Part shown: one piece after another, positions 39,642 to 50,934 of the stretch
Position numbering within the stretch: position 1 is the stretch's first letter
How the letters are laid out: every line of letters starts with the position of its first letter
Source of the DNA: Moringa oleifera
Taxonomy: Eukaryota; Streptophyta; Magnoliopsida; Brassicales; Moringaceae
Length of the DNA: 64,000 bases
Assembly: GCA_021397835.1 (NCBI GenBank)
Contig: JAJFZO010000882.1
Span: 186,001 to 250,000, forward strand
Reading direction: 5' to 3'
Made by a program: the position numbers and the translations under genes
Notes under the pieces: generated by a model
Told to the model about the DNA's origin: nothing
What the model saw: the letters and a program-made list of their open reading frames with translations, nothing else
Database searches by the model: none

Positions 39642-42162
39642 GCTTCTCTTACAGATCTTGTGCTTTTAAGTTTCTCAATTGCCGTAGAGTTAGCTCTCAT
39701 GGGAGGTTGGCAGCCCACATTATTTGCTTCCTAAGCCATACATTGCATTTGCTGTCAAATTTATTTTTCATGATCCTCTTCCTCATCGATGATGAGGCGA
39801 TTTTTGGACCAAATATTTTTATTTGAAAGCTCAAAATAGTGAGCAAGTTATGGTTCCTATAGAACTTTGATACGGTTCTCTGAAGTAAAATTCAGTCCGA
39901 GTTTTGCTATTTCTAAACCTACTGGGTTTATCTGTTTAATATCGTCATTTTTTGTTTCTGGTTATAATTATGCATAAGGAATGTTGAGGGATTTAATGTA
40001 TTGATAAGTAAATGTCAACTTGCATAGGTTTTCGACTTTGAATTTGTTCTTAATCATTAAATTTAGAGTCAAGAGTTTCCAGAAGGGTGCTGTGATGAAG
40101 TATACAAACTTTAAAAAATTTTTGTATTTAAATACTTTAATTTGATATCATAATGAAAAACAAGTTATAATTTAAATTATTCATGTTTTAATTATATATA
40201 TATTTTTTATAAGTTAATTCATCTTAAATTTTAAAACATATTTATATCATCTTAAATTTTCATCAAAATTGTTTACTTTTGTTTTTCTTGTACAAAAATA
40301 ATATAAAGAGAAAAAAAATGCTTTAAAAAAGAAATTAATGATGGATAAGTGAGATATGTGGTTGATTTTGATAAAGAGAAGAAAGATGTGTACCCAGTGT
40401 TTGTGAGAAAAAGAAATCTTTTCATGACTTGTGCTCTTAGCCAACAGTGATTGAATGAAGCTGCCCTTTACCAACAGGGCTCTCAGATGAGCCTTGATTA
40501 TTTGAATTTGGTTTTTGAGTATGAGCCCTTGGGTGTTGCATATTCAAATTTATTTTACAATTTAATAAAAAATATATTTGTTAATTTTAATATTACATTT
40601 AAAAATATCAAAATTTATTATATATTTAATATTATAAAAGTTTGAAGTTTTTAATTTATTTTATGGTTGTTATTATTATATGTTAAAATTTAAAGTAAAA
40701 TATAAATTTTAAACATTAAATTTTATTTTTTCTCTTCATTCAAATTTTTACTTTTAAAAGTATTTTGTTAAATTTTAATATTATTTAAATTAAATCTGAT
40801 TAAAAATTTTAAATATTAAAAATATTTAAATTATAGATATTTGACAATAAATTTTGATTTGTAATTTTTTATAGATGTCAAAAACTATTCAATCTATCTC
40901 ATTAAAAAATTTAAAATTTTTTAAATACTAAAAATATATTTTCTTAAAAATATATACTATTAAAAATTTTAAAAAGTTATAAAAAATAGCCAATTCATTA
41001 AATTTTTTTCAAATTTAAGAGAAAAATTGAAATAAAATGTGCAAGTTATTTAAATAGTTTATAACAATTTCAACAATAAAAAATTATTAAATTTTTACAA
41101 TTATTTTGAGTTAAATTTAATTTAGATAAAATTAATAAATAAAAATTTGTTTAAATATGTTTTAAAAGTTAGAGTTAGAAAAAGGATAAAATTTAGAGTT
41201 TTAAATTATATTTACTCTAAAATTTATTTAATATTTATATTATATTATTTTAAAAATAAAATTATTTCTTAAATTAATTTTCACATACAATTTAATTAAA
41301 ATTTATTAAGTTAGCTCACATAAAAATCTAATAAAATACCTTAAAAGTGTATATGATCATAAAAATATATATATAAACAAAATCATAAAACGGCCGAATT
41401 TGGTGGCCTCATATTAGGTTTTTATGAATTGAATTTGAATTGATCTAACTCATCCATTTGTTCTCCATCTATTAAATTGATTAATTTAAAATATTATGTT
41501 TGAACTTAGTTTTAAAAAAAAACTAGTAACTCTAAATTGTTTTAGCACGAGAAATAAAAATAATTATGTTGAATAAAAATTTGGATAAAAAATTACCAAA
41601 TTTTTTTATGATTTTAAATTTTTTATTGATGATTATTAAATAATCTTTATCTTTTATTTCCATCAAAATCTTTTGTTAATTTTAGTTATGTTGAGCTTTT
41701 AATAAGATTATGACATCAAATAATAAAATAAAATTAATAATTTAAATAATTTTTTATTTTATTTTTATATTAATAATAAATTATTAAAATATTTTTTAAT
41801 TTTTATTAAAAAACTCAACACCCAAAAAAAAAAAAAAAAAAAACCTTTGTCCTTTCCTTTCAAAAAAAGGAGTTAAAAACTTGGTAATCATCAAAAAGTC
41901 ATATTTGGCTCAAATGAGCTTAGTGTACAGGCTTGCAATAGGATACCATGAAAACTTAAATTGCATCCATAAACCCATCCATTAAAATAAATTTAAAAAA
42001 TAAAATTATTAATTTTATTAAATTATCACATGATACAAAAGTCATTTCACCTAAAATCCAGAAAACATGGAAGACAAAAAGAAAAAGAAAGATGGATCAG
42101 AAACCATAACCTGAAGTGTCTCCAAACCACAAGAACCATTCCCAATCTGCAAAACCCACCTC
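39642..42162. other. AT-rich spacer between adenosine kinase and the peptide cluster
   Basis: ADK 3' UTR, then AT-rich DNA with one forward copy of the dispersed repeat (40790-41130) and an A20 run at 41824-41843. No gene seen. Confidence 0.6.
40790..41130 (+). repeat. Dispersed AT-rich repeat family copy (one of the clearest)
   Basis: Ordered landmarks AATAAATTTTGATTTGTAAT, AAAACTATTCAATCTATCTC, TTTTTTAAATACTAAAAATA, ATACTATTAAAAATTTTAAA, GTTATAAAAAATAGCCAATT, TTTCAAATTTAAGAGAAAAA and TTCAACAATAAAAAATTATT. Same order as at 14.4-15.3 kb and 43.7 kb. Confidence 0.5.
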
Positions 42163-42169
42163 TATAAAT
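42163..42169 (+). promoter_or_regulatory. TATA box of cysteine-rich peptide gene 1
   Basis: TATAAAT, 85 bp upstream of the ATG, in the context CCTCTATAAAT that is shared by copies 3 and 4. Confidence 0.65.
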
Positions 42170-42247
42170 TCTGGATTCACTCACACATCACCCTCAGAAA
42201 AGAAACAAGAATAACAGGAAAGCAAAGTGGGCACTGAATCATATCAG

Positions 42248-42508
42248 ATGGCTACCCAGATCAAGCTTACTGTCATGGCCATGATCTTGGCCCTGGTTCT
42301 TATGGTCTGCACAGCAGACCCCTGCATGAAGACCTGCATGCCGGAATGCATGAAAGAGGAGGGTGCAACCACCCCTATTTGCCAGAAAGCCTGTGACCCT
42401 GTCTGCAAACAGGTGGCTCGGGCACACCCGGAACCTCCTCCGATTTCTGAGAGAGGGTGGTGGTGGGGATTCACCTGGACCTGGCCCATGCTTAAACAAG
42501 AAAACTAA
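42248..42508 (+). CDS. Small secreted cysteine-rich peptide, cluster copy 1 (Ole e 6-like spacing)
   Basis: Single-exon gene, 86 residues. ATG 42248 begins a hydrophobic signal peptide of about 23 residues ending VMVCTA. The mature part (about 63 residues) holds six cysteines spaced C-x3-C-x3-C-x10-C-x3-C-x3-C, with the conserved EEGATTPIC between the halves. It ends in a proline- and tryptophan-rich tail: PEPPP, then GWWWGFTWTW within the last 20 residues. The spacing resembles the olive pollen protein Ole e 6, a two-helix hairpin held by three disulfides, though the sequence itself is not closely alike. It is the most divergent of the four tandem copies and lies furthest upstream. Function unknown; secretion is inferred from the signal peptide, and a defence or signalling role is only a guess. 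Confidence 0.8.
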   Translation: MATQIKLTVMAMILALVLMVCTADPCMKTCMPECMKEEGATTPICQKACDPVCKQVARAHPEPPPISERGWWWGFTWTWPMLKQEN

Positions 42509-44831
42509 ATCTATGTATATATTCATCATCAACCTGCTTGCTGCGAAGCTGACCGCTGCTTAATGTCCGTGATAATTATTATAGCCATCTCATATGCTTC
42601 TTGACGTTTTCATTGTTTCTTTTCTGGCTGAATTATGGGGTACCCTATAATGTTGTTGCTTTTGTAAGGGCACCTGGTGAGGGAGCTTAGGCCTTTTTTC
42701 ATGCCTAAGAATGCAATGTTGTGTTACAAATCATGCTCTGAAAGTAATAATATTTGGGTTTCCATTTTTCTTCTGATTATGCCTTTTTACAACTTTTTGT
42801 TTTCTATAACTCTTTCACATGAGATCCTACTGATTTCACTAATCAACTTCTGGAAAAGTTAGACTTACTAATTTAATCAAACAAATGGCAACGATTTATT
42901 TATTTTTTTCTGAATAAATATTAATATTTTTTAATTAGATATGATTTTTAATTTAAATCATATTAAAAATTTATAAAAATAATTATTTAATAAAAAATTA
43001 GTTAAATTTAAAGGATACAAAATACTAGGAATAAAAATTATTCCGATAATACTTCATAATTTAAGTTTATTGTTTAAATTAAATTTATTTTTAATATTGA
43101 TATAATATATTATAAAAATATTTTTATTTTTAATAAAAAACATGTCTGAAACAAAAATATATTGATAATTCTTTTGAACAAACATCTAACTTTTAGTTTT
43201 ACTTTTAATAAGCTTTGGTGCTTGAAATATACTTCAATAATGGCCTTCACTATTTCAATACAAATATAGGAAGAATTTGTAAAAATTGTAAAAAATTTGT
43301 TAAATACTAAAAAAATATAAAAATCTTAATTATGTCATTTTTATAGTAAATTCAATTAAAAATATTTTTATAGTTAAAATATATCAAAAATCACAAATAA
43401 CTTAATTAAATAAATTATACATTTGATTCAAGTTAATTTATTAAACTTGAATAATTTTTAACTCATAAACCATTTTTTGGATGATTTTTCAAAATTTTGA
43501 TAACATAAAATTTTAAATATATATATATTTAATGTAAGAAAATTAAAATTTTTTGTAAATGAAAAGATTTCAAATTAAAATTTATTGGGTAAATATCCCA
43601 TAAAACCTTAATGTTTATTCCATATTATCAATCGTACTTTTATGTTCAATAAGTGAAAAATCAAACGTTAATTTATCAATTTGATTTAAATTAAATATTA
43701 TCAAAAAAGTTTAAAAATTGAAAATCTTATACTACGATGACTTAAAATTTTTATAAAAAAAAATATTCAAACTACTATTACAAAAAGTTTATAATTTTTT
43801 TGAATATTAAAAATATATTTTTTAAATTTATAATATTAAAATTTTAAAAAATTCATAAAAAATAAATCTTATAAAAATTATTCAAATTTAAGGGATGGAC
43901 CTGAATTAAAATGAATAATTAATTTGAATCATATTTAAAGTACTTCAACAACGAAAATACTTTTAATTTTTTATAACCATTTAAACTAAATTCTATGTAA
44001 ATTAAATTGAAAGATCAATGTGTGTTTTATTACTTTTTGAATATAAAAGTTTAATTGATAATACATGATAAAACTTTTTATTCAAATTTATTATATAATA
44101 TTTTTAATTTAAATATCTTTATTTTTAAATTTTAATATAATTTAAATTGAATCAAATAATAATATAGACTTATAATTAATCTAATTGATATTTTAAAATA
44201 TAAAATAAAAAATTGGATATAGTTTCATATTATTATTATTTTTCATATTTGCTCTTAAAAATGATGACAACTTATCTTCATTTTATTCATATAAAAATTA
44301 AAAAATTTAAAACAAATAAAAACTTTAAAAAACTGATAATAATAGATGAAATTAAACATGACAATGTCCATTAAAAGTAACAACAGACAACATCCATACA
44401 ACAATAATGGTAGTGATGGTGGATGTTGATAAAAATAAATCAGAAAAGAAATTAAAAAATAATTTCTTAAAAATATATTAACTTGAAAAAGCTTTTATAT
44501 TTTTAAAGTTTTAATAAACAGATGAAATTTAGCATTAATTATAAATTTATTTAAAAATATAAATTTAAATATATTTTAATCTCATAAAAATTTTAAATTG
44601 CTAGTAGCGAATATCAAAATGAAAAATACACCTTGCATAATCTCAATACAAAATTTATGCTGACAACTTTGAGGATCACATACCTTAATACTTTGATAAA
44701 AGAATTTGATATTTTCAAATTGTTGCCCTTTTCTTATAATAAAATTAATTTTAATATTAAAAACATATTAGTAATTAATTAAGGAGAAAGATCAAACACA
44801 CATGGGTCACTTACCCTAATAATATTGTGCT
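42509..44831. other. Spacer between peptide copies 1 and 2
   Basis: The first 300 bp is the 3' UTR of copy 1; it shares TTTCTTTTCTGGCTGAAT with the other copies. Then come AT-rich DNA and two dispersed-repeat copies in opposite orientation (43330-43590 and 43660-44010), which could pair as a long imperfect hairpin. No gene seen. Confidence 0.6.
43330..44010. repeat. Two dispersed AT-rich repeat copies in inverted arrangement
   Basis: The left copy (43330-43590) reads in reverse: ACATTTGATTCAAGTTAATT, ATAATTTTTAACTCATAAAC, TTTTGATAACATAAAATTTT. The right copy (43660-44010) reads forward: TTCAAACTACTATTACAAAA, AATATTAAAATTTTAAAAAA, TTCATAAAAAATAAATCTTA, TTCAAATTTAAGGGATGGAC, CTTCAACAACGAAAATACTT. 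About 70 bp separate them. Confidence 0.45.
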
Positions 44832-45046
44832 TTCAGATCCACAGTTTTCTCTCGGACTTGTTTGTTGATCACCAAATTAAGAGGAAAACTTGTTCCCTTT
44901 GATTTTGTAGGCACCAAATATGGATCACCAAGAAAGAGTAGAAACAGGTAACCATTTCTTGAGACTCCTCCAGGATTTTCTCCCAGCCACCTGTTCCCTG
45001 TTGCACCTACAGGCCAAAGCAAAACCGCCCACGTACTGCTATAAAT
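44832..45046 (+). promoter_or_regulatory. Promoter of cysteine-rich peptide gene 2
   Basis: TATAAAT at 45040-45046, 119 bp before the ATG. Homology with the upstream regions of copies 3 and 4 begins at TTCAGATCCAC (44832) and runs through the gene. Unlike copies 3 and 4, no LINE sequence precedes it. Confidence 0.65.
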
Positions 45047-45158
45047 CTCCCATTCGGAGGCCTTCTCATAATCAGAAAAAGAAGCAAAAACCAGACACAA
45101 TAAACAGGTTTGGCCAGTCAAGGCGCAGAGAGGATCATACACTGAATGTTAATTAAAG

Positions 45159-45413
45159 ATGGCTATCCGGACCAAGTTGACAGCCAGTGTCATGATCTTC
45201 GCCCTGGTTGTCATGGCATGCAGTAAACTGAGCACAGCAAAGCCCTTGACTTGCATGGATGAATGTAGGCCTAACTGCATGGCACAGGAAGGTGCAACCC
45301 CGCCTATCTGCGAAGATGCCTGCCGCAGTGGCTGCAAACAGGCCGAACACGCAGAGCCGCCACCATCTAACTGGTGGTTTTGGCCTTGGGGGATTGCAGC
45401 CAGGAGGACCTGA
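45159..45413 (+). CDS. Small secreted cysteine-rich peptide, cluster copy 2
   Basis: Single exon, 84 residues. The signal peptide is about 27 residues, ending KLSTA. The mature part of about 57 residues has six cysteines in the C-x3-C-x3-C-x10-C-x3-C-x3-C pattern, each half reading CMDECRPNC and CEDACRSGC. The tail reads EPPPSNWWFWPWG and ends in basic ARRT. Tryptophan/proline-dense tails of this kind resemble linear Trp-rich antimicrobial peptides in composition; that is inference from composition only. Leader and first half of the coding region are identical to copy 4 over 233 bp (45066-45298). Downstream sequence is shared with copy 3. Intact frame and TATA box suggest an active gene. Confidence 0.85.
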   Translation: MAIRTKLTASVMIFALVVMACSKLSTAKPLTCMDECRPNCMAQEGATPPICEDACRSGCKQAEHAEPPPSNWWFWPWGIAARRT

Positions 45414-46519
45414 ACATCTATAAAACTGAGTTGATCCGCCTGCAGCAGGCTGTTGTTCTAGCTTTTGCTTAATCTGAATTCTTTTACTCATGTTCTTACG
45501 TACAGCCATGCCATGATCAGTATGATCCTGGAAGCTTTTGTTTCTTTTCTGGCTGAATCAGAAATTGTTATTGCAATTGGTAAAATCTGTTTAGCCATGC
45601 AATATTAGCCGTCTAAGAAATTTTTTAAATGGAAGAAAAAGAAATGCATTGATCCTTAAGATTCTTAAACAAACTCAAACAACTCAAACCCCGCTTTCAT
45701 TACACTCAACTTAATCAAATTCATTTTCCGACAACCTTCCCTCTTTGATTTACTCGATTACCGTGAAATGAAATTAAAATTCCTAAGATTCAGGTGGCCC
45801 TGTATCGGACATGGTCACCAGAGAAGCGAATGCAGGAGTTCAAGAGAGTATCTGGTTTTTCGTTCAATTAGAACAAATTCGACTACACTACTAACTCTGA
45901 CGAGTTCTCTCTGATCTGCTCCACAAGATCACAATTTGGTGGGTAGGGAAATCCGATCTAGGTAGCAATTATGAAGCATAAACTAGTTTCACTTCAAGAT
46001 CTGATTCTTACATATATTGCCACGACGTTGAGATTTGGCGATAGTAAATCTCATATCACATTGTCTGCAATTTTTCATTTCCTTCAACTGGGCGTGTGTG
46101 AGTGAGAGAGAGACAGAGAGAGGTGTGTCCATGGTGCTGCAGAGAAAAGCAGAGTTCGCTAATAAAAGAAAAGAGATAGTGGAGTTTTAATAGTGGTAGG
46201 CTTGGGATTACGGATTTGCAGATAGTTGGCCTTTGCTGGAAGAGAGGAAAGATTAATGGCATGGTAAAACGATATTTCTGATGAAAAAGAAAATCACAAC
46301 AATACCCTTAACGGTGATGCTGATGCTGAAATGTGTTAGATGTGGGGGATTATATGGTTAATTTTTAATATTTTTAAATTTATAATAATATTTTTAAAAT
46401 GTAAGAATTTATTTGATAGCATGTTTTAAACTTTAGAGTTTAGGCCAGAGCCCGCCCTGGATATTGGTGATCTGTGCTTGATTGTTAACGATTATTAATT
46501 AATTCCAAAGTAATATGCT
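45414..46519. other. Spacer between peptide copy 2 and LINE fragment 1
   Basis: 3' UTR of copy 2 (to about 45640), then about 900 bp of moderately GC-richer sequence with a GA-rich tract near 46098-46122. Read on the minus strand, part of it resembles a gene leader (CT-rich, several short open frames), but no exon with a supported splice site follows. I see no gene. Confidence 0.5.
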
Positions 46520-47228
46520 GATTATGATGGCAATTATGTAGCAATTAGTGCGGTTAATCCTTGTATTGCAAAGGATGATAACAATAGCCTATTAGCACCA
46601 TTCACTAAAGATGAATTCAAAACTGCTATGTTTCAGTTGCGATCGGATGAGTTTCCAGGTCCAGATGGATCTGGTATCCGGTAGGTGATGAGATGTGTGC
46701 AGCTGGCTGCAGATGGCTAGATCAGGCAGCCTTTCCACCATCTTTGAACGATACTAGTGTTGTGTTGATCTCTAAATACGATCAACCAGAAACGATGAAA
46801 GACCTGAGGCCTACATCGTTGTGTTACACAAAATTGATGATGGTTGTAATAATAATGCTGTGGCTAAGAGATTATGATAATCTGCAAATCTAAACTCCTA
46901 TGGATCCTAATCTAAGTGGTTTAACAGTGCAAGATCTTATCATTCGGCCTGGAAGTAAAGAATGGGATCTTGACATAACTTGTGATGTTTTTAATGAAAG
47001 AGACATTGCAAAAATCACCAACATCTCGTTGATTCAGAGAGAAATTTATGACATTTGTTTCTGGCATTTTAGCAAAGATGGAATATACATAACGAAATCG
47101 GCATATTGAATTGTAATTGAGAGAATTTTTCCTCAGGAGGAGTACAAGGTACCAGGTGATTGGATTAAGATGTGGAAATTGAGAGTTCTTTCCAGCTCCT
47201 TTGTCATGCGTTATCTGTGGTCAGGATG
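46520..47228 (+). pseudogene. L1-type LINE fragment 1 (reverse transcriptase ORF2 remnant)
   Basis: Broken reading frames match a plant non-LTR retrotransposon ORF2. The N-terminal reverse-transcriptase motif is at about 46600-46680 (PFTKDEFKTAMFQL, then FPGPDGSGIR). Next comes the FPPSLNDTSVVLI and MKDLRPTSLC block at 46730-46830. The catalytic core with the YxDD motif is missing. The C-terminal pre-zf-RVT block follows at about 46900-47230 (LTVQDLIIRPGSKEWD, FSKDGIYITKSAY, DWIKMWKLRVL). In-frame stops and the internal deletion make it a dead copy. It ends abruptly where homology with the peptide-gene promoter begins. Confidence 0.8.
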
Positions 47229-47418
47229 TTCAGATCCACAATTCTTGTTTAGTTAATCACCAAATAAAAAGGAGAACACGTTCTCTTTGATTTGTAGGCA
47301 CCACATATGGATATATCACCAAGAAAGAGTAGAAACAGGCAACCATTTCCAGGATTTTCTCCCCACCACCTGTTCCCTGTTGCACCCACAGGCCAGAGCA
47401 AAACCCACCTCTATAAAT
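47229..47418 (+). promoter_or_regulatory. Promoter of cysteine-rich peptide gene 3, fused to LINE remnant
   Basis: TATAAAT at 47412-47418, 110 bp before the ATG. Homology with copies 2 and 4 starts at TTCAGATCCAC (47229), immediately after LINE-derived sequence. Confidence 0.65.
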
Positions 47419-47521
47419 CTCCCACTCAGGCCTTTTCATAATCAGAAAAGAAGCAAAAACCAAAACCAATAAACAGGTTTCGCCAGTCAAGACGCAGAGG
47501 ATCATACACAGAATATTAAAG

Positions 47522-47746
47522 ATGGCTATCCAGACCAAGTTGATAGCCCGTGTCATGATCTTCGCCCTGGTTGTCATGGCATGCAGCAACCTGAGCTCTG
47601 CAAAACCCTTGACTTGCATGGATGAATGTAGGCCTAACTGCATGGCACAGGAAGGTGCAACCCCACCTATCTGCGAAGATGCCTGCCGCAGTGGCTGCAA
47701 ACAGGCCGAACACGCAGAGGGGCCACCATCTAACTGGTGGATTTAG
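47522..47746 (+). CDS. Small secreted cysteine-rich peptide, cluster copy 3 (tail truncated)
   Basis: Single exon, 74 residues. Signal peptide and six-cysteine core match copies 2 and 4 (CMDECRPNC, then MAQEGATPPI, then CEDACRSGC). Where copies 2 and 4 encode NWWFWPWG, this copy reads NWWI followed by TAG: a TTT codon has become ATT and a TGG codon has become TAG. The Trp-rich tail is therefore lost while the cysteine core is kept. The sequence after the stop still aligns with the tail and 3' UTR of copy 2. It could be a functional core-only form or an early pseudogene. Confidence 0.75.
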   Translation: MAIQTKLIARVMIFALVVMACSNLSSAKPLTCMDECRPNCMAQEGATPPICEDACRSGCKQAEHAEGPPSNWWI

Positions 47747-48389
47747 CCTTGGGGGCTGGCAGCCAGGAGGACATGAACATATATAAAACTGGGTTGATCT
47801 GCCTGCAGGCTGCAGTTCTACCTCTGCTTAATTTGGATTCTTTCATTCTTTTTGTTACAACCATGTCATGATCAGTATGATCCTGGAAGTTTTTGTTTCT
47901 TTTCTGGCTGAATCAGAAATTGTTATTGCACTTGGTAAAATCTGTTTAGCCAAGCAATAGTAGCCATGGAAGAAATTTTTTAAATGGAAGAAAAGCAATG
48001 CATTGATCATTGATCTCGTAGTAGGCTATTATGCATGGACAAAATAAGTTATATTTCAGTTCCAGGGTAAATAAAAATTCATGTTCGACTTAATATTATA
48101 GGTTTTTGAAAAAAAATATATTTTGTAATATAACATGCTTTTTTATTTTTTTCCATTGCCTTCATTATTTCAATATAAGTACATGAAAATTATGAATAAA
48201 TTCGTATCTTGCATGTTAAATATTAATAAATTCTAAAAACAAATAGAGTGATACCTCATTTTTGTTTTATTCATGTGATAAATTAAATTAAAAAATAACA
48301 AATAAATCTTTTTTTAAATGATAAATAGAAAGAAGAAAAAGAATAAATGATGAAGGTCATATAAATTAAATTTCTTGAGGTTCTCTCTC

Positions 48390-48570
48390 TTAAAATAGAA
48401 TATTGACTTTTACAATAAATTTTAATTTAAAAATTTTCAAAATAAAATTATTCAAATTTGAAGGGTGAATTTGAATTAGCTTATAAAATTTATTTGAGTT
48501 ATTTTTTAAATATTTTAACAATAAAAATACTTTTAATTTTCACTAGTATTTTAAATAAGATATAATTTGT
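48390..48570 (+). repeat. Dispersed AT-rich repeat family copy
   Basis: Ordered landmarks ACAATAAATTTTAATTTAAA, TTCAAATTTGAAGGGTGAAT and TTTTAACAATAAAAATACTT match the forward copies at 15.1 and 43.7 kb. Confidence 0.45.
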
Positions 48571-49631
48571 AGGTTACATACTTTACTGGAGAACTTTTTA
48601 AAAATTAAATTTTTTTTGAAGAGAAAGGATAAATTTCAGTATTTTATGTGATATTACTTAAAAATAAATTATAAAAAATATTTTAATCTTTTAAAAAATA
48701 AAATTTTTGTAACATAAAAATATTAAGTTGATAAGTGTTGAGTATTAGTTTTCCGTATTTTGGGTTACATCTATATCCCTCGAGAATTGTAGTCTTTTAA
48801 CCAAAATTTTTAAAGTGCATGCAAATCATATTGATGATCTCGCATTTGTGTAATTTAATAATTTGAGGAAAACAATTATAAACTCATTTTAAAAAAAATT
48901 AATGTTTGAGCTAATTTTAATTTTTAAAAAAAGTTTTTAAAAGTAAATGATATTTCCAAAATGCTAATATATAGCTTTAGGTGTTAAAGTAGACAACAAT
49001 TTTGAGAAAATATGCCAACATTGGCACGTCACTCTATTCTTTTACAAAAGAAACTATTTTTATTAATTATTTATTTTTTTAGCATTTAAATGTATTATAA
49101 AGACAAAATTTTCTCTATAAAAGAAAATAATATCGTTAAAATTTAATGAACTCAAAATTTGAGGTAGCTTATTCAAGTGCTCTCTCTCTATTCGAACTTC
49201 CTGTCTTTTCTAATTCTCTCTCTTCGATTCCTTTCTTCTATCTCTATTTTTTATTATTTCTCCTCATCTTCGTATCCAAGGTCTACTAACCAAGATCCAA
49301 AGATGAATTCGAAGTCAATTATTAATATTTTTAGCTAGTTTTACCACATATATCAAAAACAAACATCATAAATACTAAAAAATAAAACTTTTTTTTTTTG
49401 TAACACATTGCTTTTCATAATTGAAAAGGTTTAAGTGGGTTAAATGGGGACATATATATATATATTTGAATAATAATAGAGCTTAGAATTATAAAGTTTT
49501 CATTTGTTTTAGTGAAGATCGCAATATGATTTATATTTCGTTACTTGAAATGAAGAACCGTGTAATGATCATCGAATTATATTATGTTTCGTAAATTTAT
49601 ATTTTAGTTCTTTAGTTATAATATTATTATA

Positions 49632-49755
49632 TAAATCATTATCTCTTTCATTAAATTATTACTTTTTTTATTACATCATTATTTATTTCATTAAATCATT
49701 ATATCTTTAACAAAATCATTATTTTTTTATAAAATCATTATTTTTTCATAACAAT
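49632..49755 (-). repeat. Minisatellite, about six units of 19-21 bp
   Basis: Repeated unit close to AAATCATTATTTTTTTCATA. Its reverse complement (ATGATTT followed by TATGAAA) resembles the unit of the array at 50085-50292. Confidence 0.65.
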
Positions 49756-50084
49756 AAATGTTACTTCCGAAGTGAAAGATTGTGGACAATGATCCTACAA
49801 AAGTTGAAATCTTTATGCACATGTAAGAAATACCTTAAATAAGTCTCTCTAAACTTCTCGTTCTGTAAGTAGTTCAAAATTTTTCTCATAATTGGGATGA
49901 CATCATTATGAAGTGTTTTAGTATTTTTGCCGTCTTCTAAGACTCTTTGGGATAATATATGGTTTATGAATAGCTTCAGTAGTTTCTATCTACACTTGAA
50001 CAAAAAAAGATATCAAAATCCAAGCAAAAATAAGCCACAAATTAAAATAAAAATAACAAAAGAGATTACAAAATCAATAAAGCA

Positions 50085-50292
50085 TACCACAATTTTATAA
50101 ACATATGATACAATTTCATAAAATAATAGATGATTTCATAAAACATATTACGATTTCATAAAACATGTTATGATTTTATCAAACATGCAATGATTTCATA
50201 AAGCATGTTATGATTTCATCTAAAATGCCACAATTTTATCAAACAACATGTGATTTTGTCAACATGGCATAATTTCATGAAACATGGTATGG
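50085..50292 (+). repeat. Minisatellite, about ten units of about 20 bp
   Basis: Degenerate tandem units close to ATGATTTCATAAAACATGTT; several central units match at nearly every position. It is in the opposite orientation to the array at 49632-49755. Confidence 0.75.
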
Positions 50293-50934
50293 TTCTTAGT
50301 AGCAAGTTATGAAAAAGACTAAAGATGCATATAGATGTACCCAAACTAATAAATTCAGTCATACGCCAAAATTGAACAGTTAAACACATTCGTTTACCCA
50401 TACAAATACCCAAACTAATTTTTTGATTTCAAAGTACCAAAAGAAAAATAAAAAAATATACAGCAATATACTCGAGAAAAATTACTCAAAAATATATATT
50501 CAAACTTTCAAAATTAAAAAATAACAAATCGAATGTCAAAAAATTATTTGGTCCTTGAGTATCTAACAAATTAAAATCTAAAATTTGAGCTAACTATGTT
50601 GTTTAAAACTATATCCTGACAAATTTTTTAGTGTTTCATTAACTTTTGTTTGTTTTCCATAGATTGATTTACAATGAAAGTAAATAAATCAATGGATACT
50701 GATTGAAGAGAGATAAAGCAAAATGGTAAAGGTTAACACCAATGAGAAGAAAGTGGGAAAAGGAGACTGTTTGAGAGGTTTTTTTGACTTCTCATGTTTT
50801 ATACATTTCATGAAGGGTAATTTGGTTTAAAAAATGTAAAAAAAAAATATAAATTGCTAATGTTGATTATTTAAAACAAATACCTCTATACTGATGGCAG
50901 AAAAAAAATTCCCTTAAGTTTTTGCATCACATAT

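Larger units (their letters stand above)
47747..50934. other. Spacer between peptide copy 3 and LINE fragment 2
   Basis: Copy 3 3' UTR (to about 47990), a dispersed-repeat copy (48390-48570), a CT-rich block near 49180-49260, and two 20 bp-period minisatellites (49632-49755 and 50085-50292) in opposite orientation around about 330 bp of unique sequence. No gene seen. Confidence 0.55.

Noticed and set aside
42239..42532. Antisense frames across the cysteine-rich peptide genes (also at 45149-45509, 47257-47713 and 51928-52222)
   Set aside because: They mirror the conserved sense peptide; the sense frame has a signal peptide, cysteine spacing and TATA box.
45790..46260. Possible gene leader and first exon on the minus strand
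   Set aside because: A CT-rich leader-like sequence and an ATG are present, but the frame stops after nine codons without a GT donor that would rescue it.
50085..50292. CRISPR-like regularly spaced repeat
   Set aside because: Units are contiguous with no unique spacers and the DNA is plant nuclear; it is a minisatellite.
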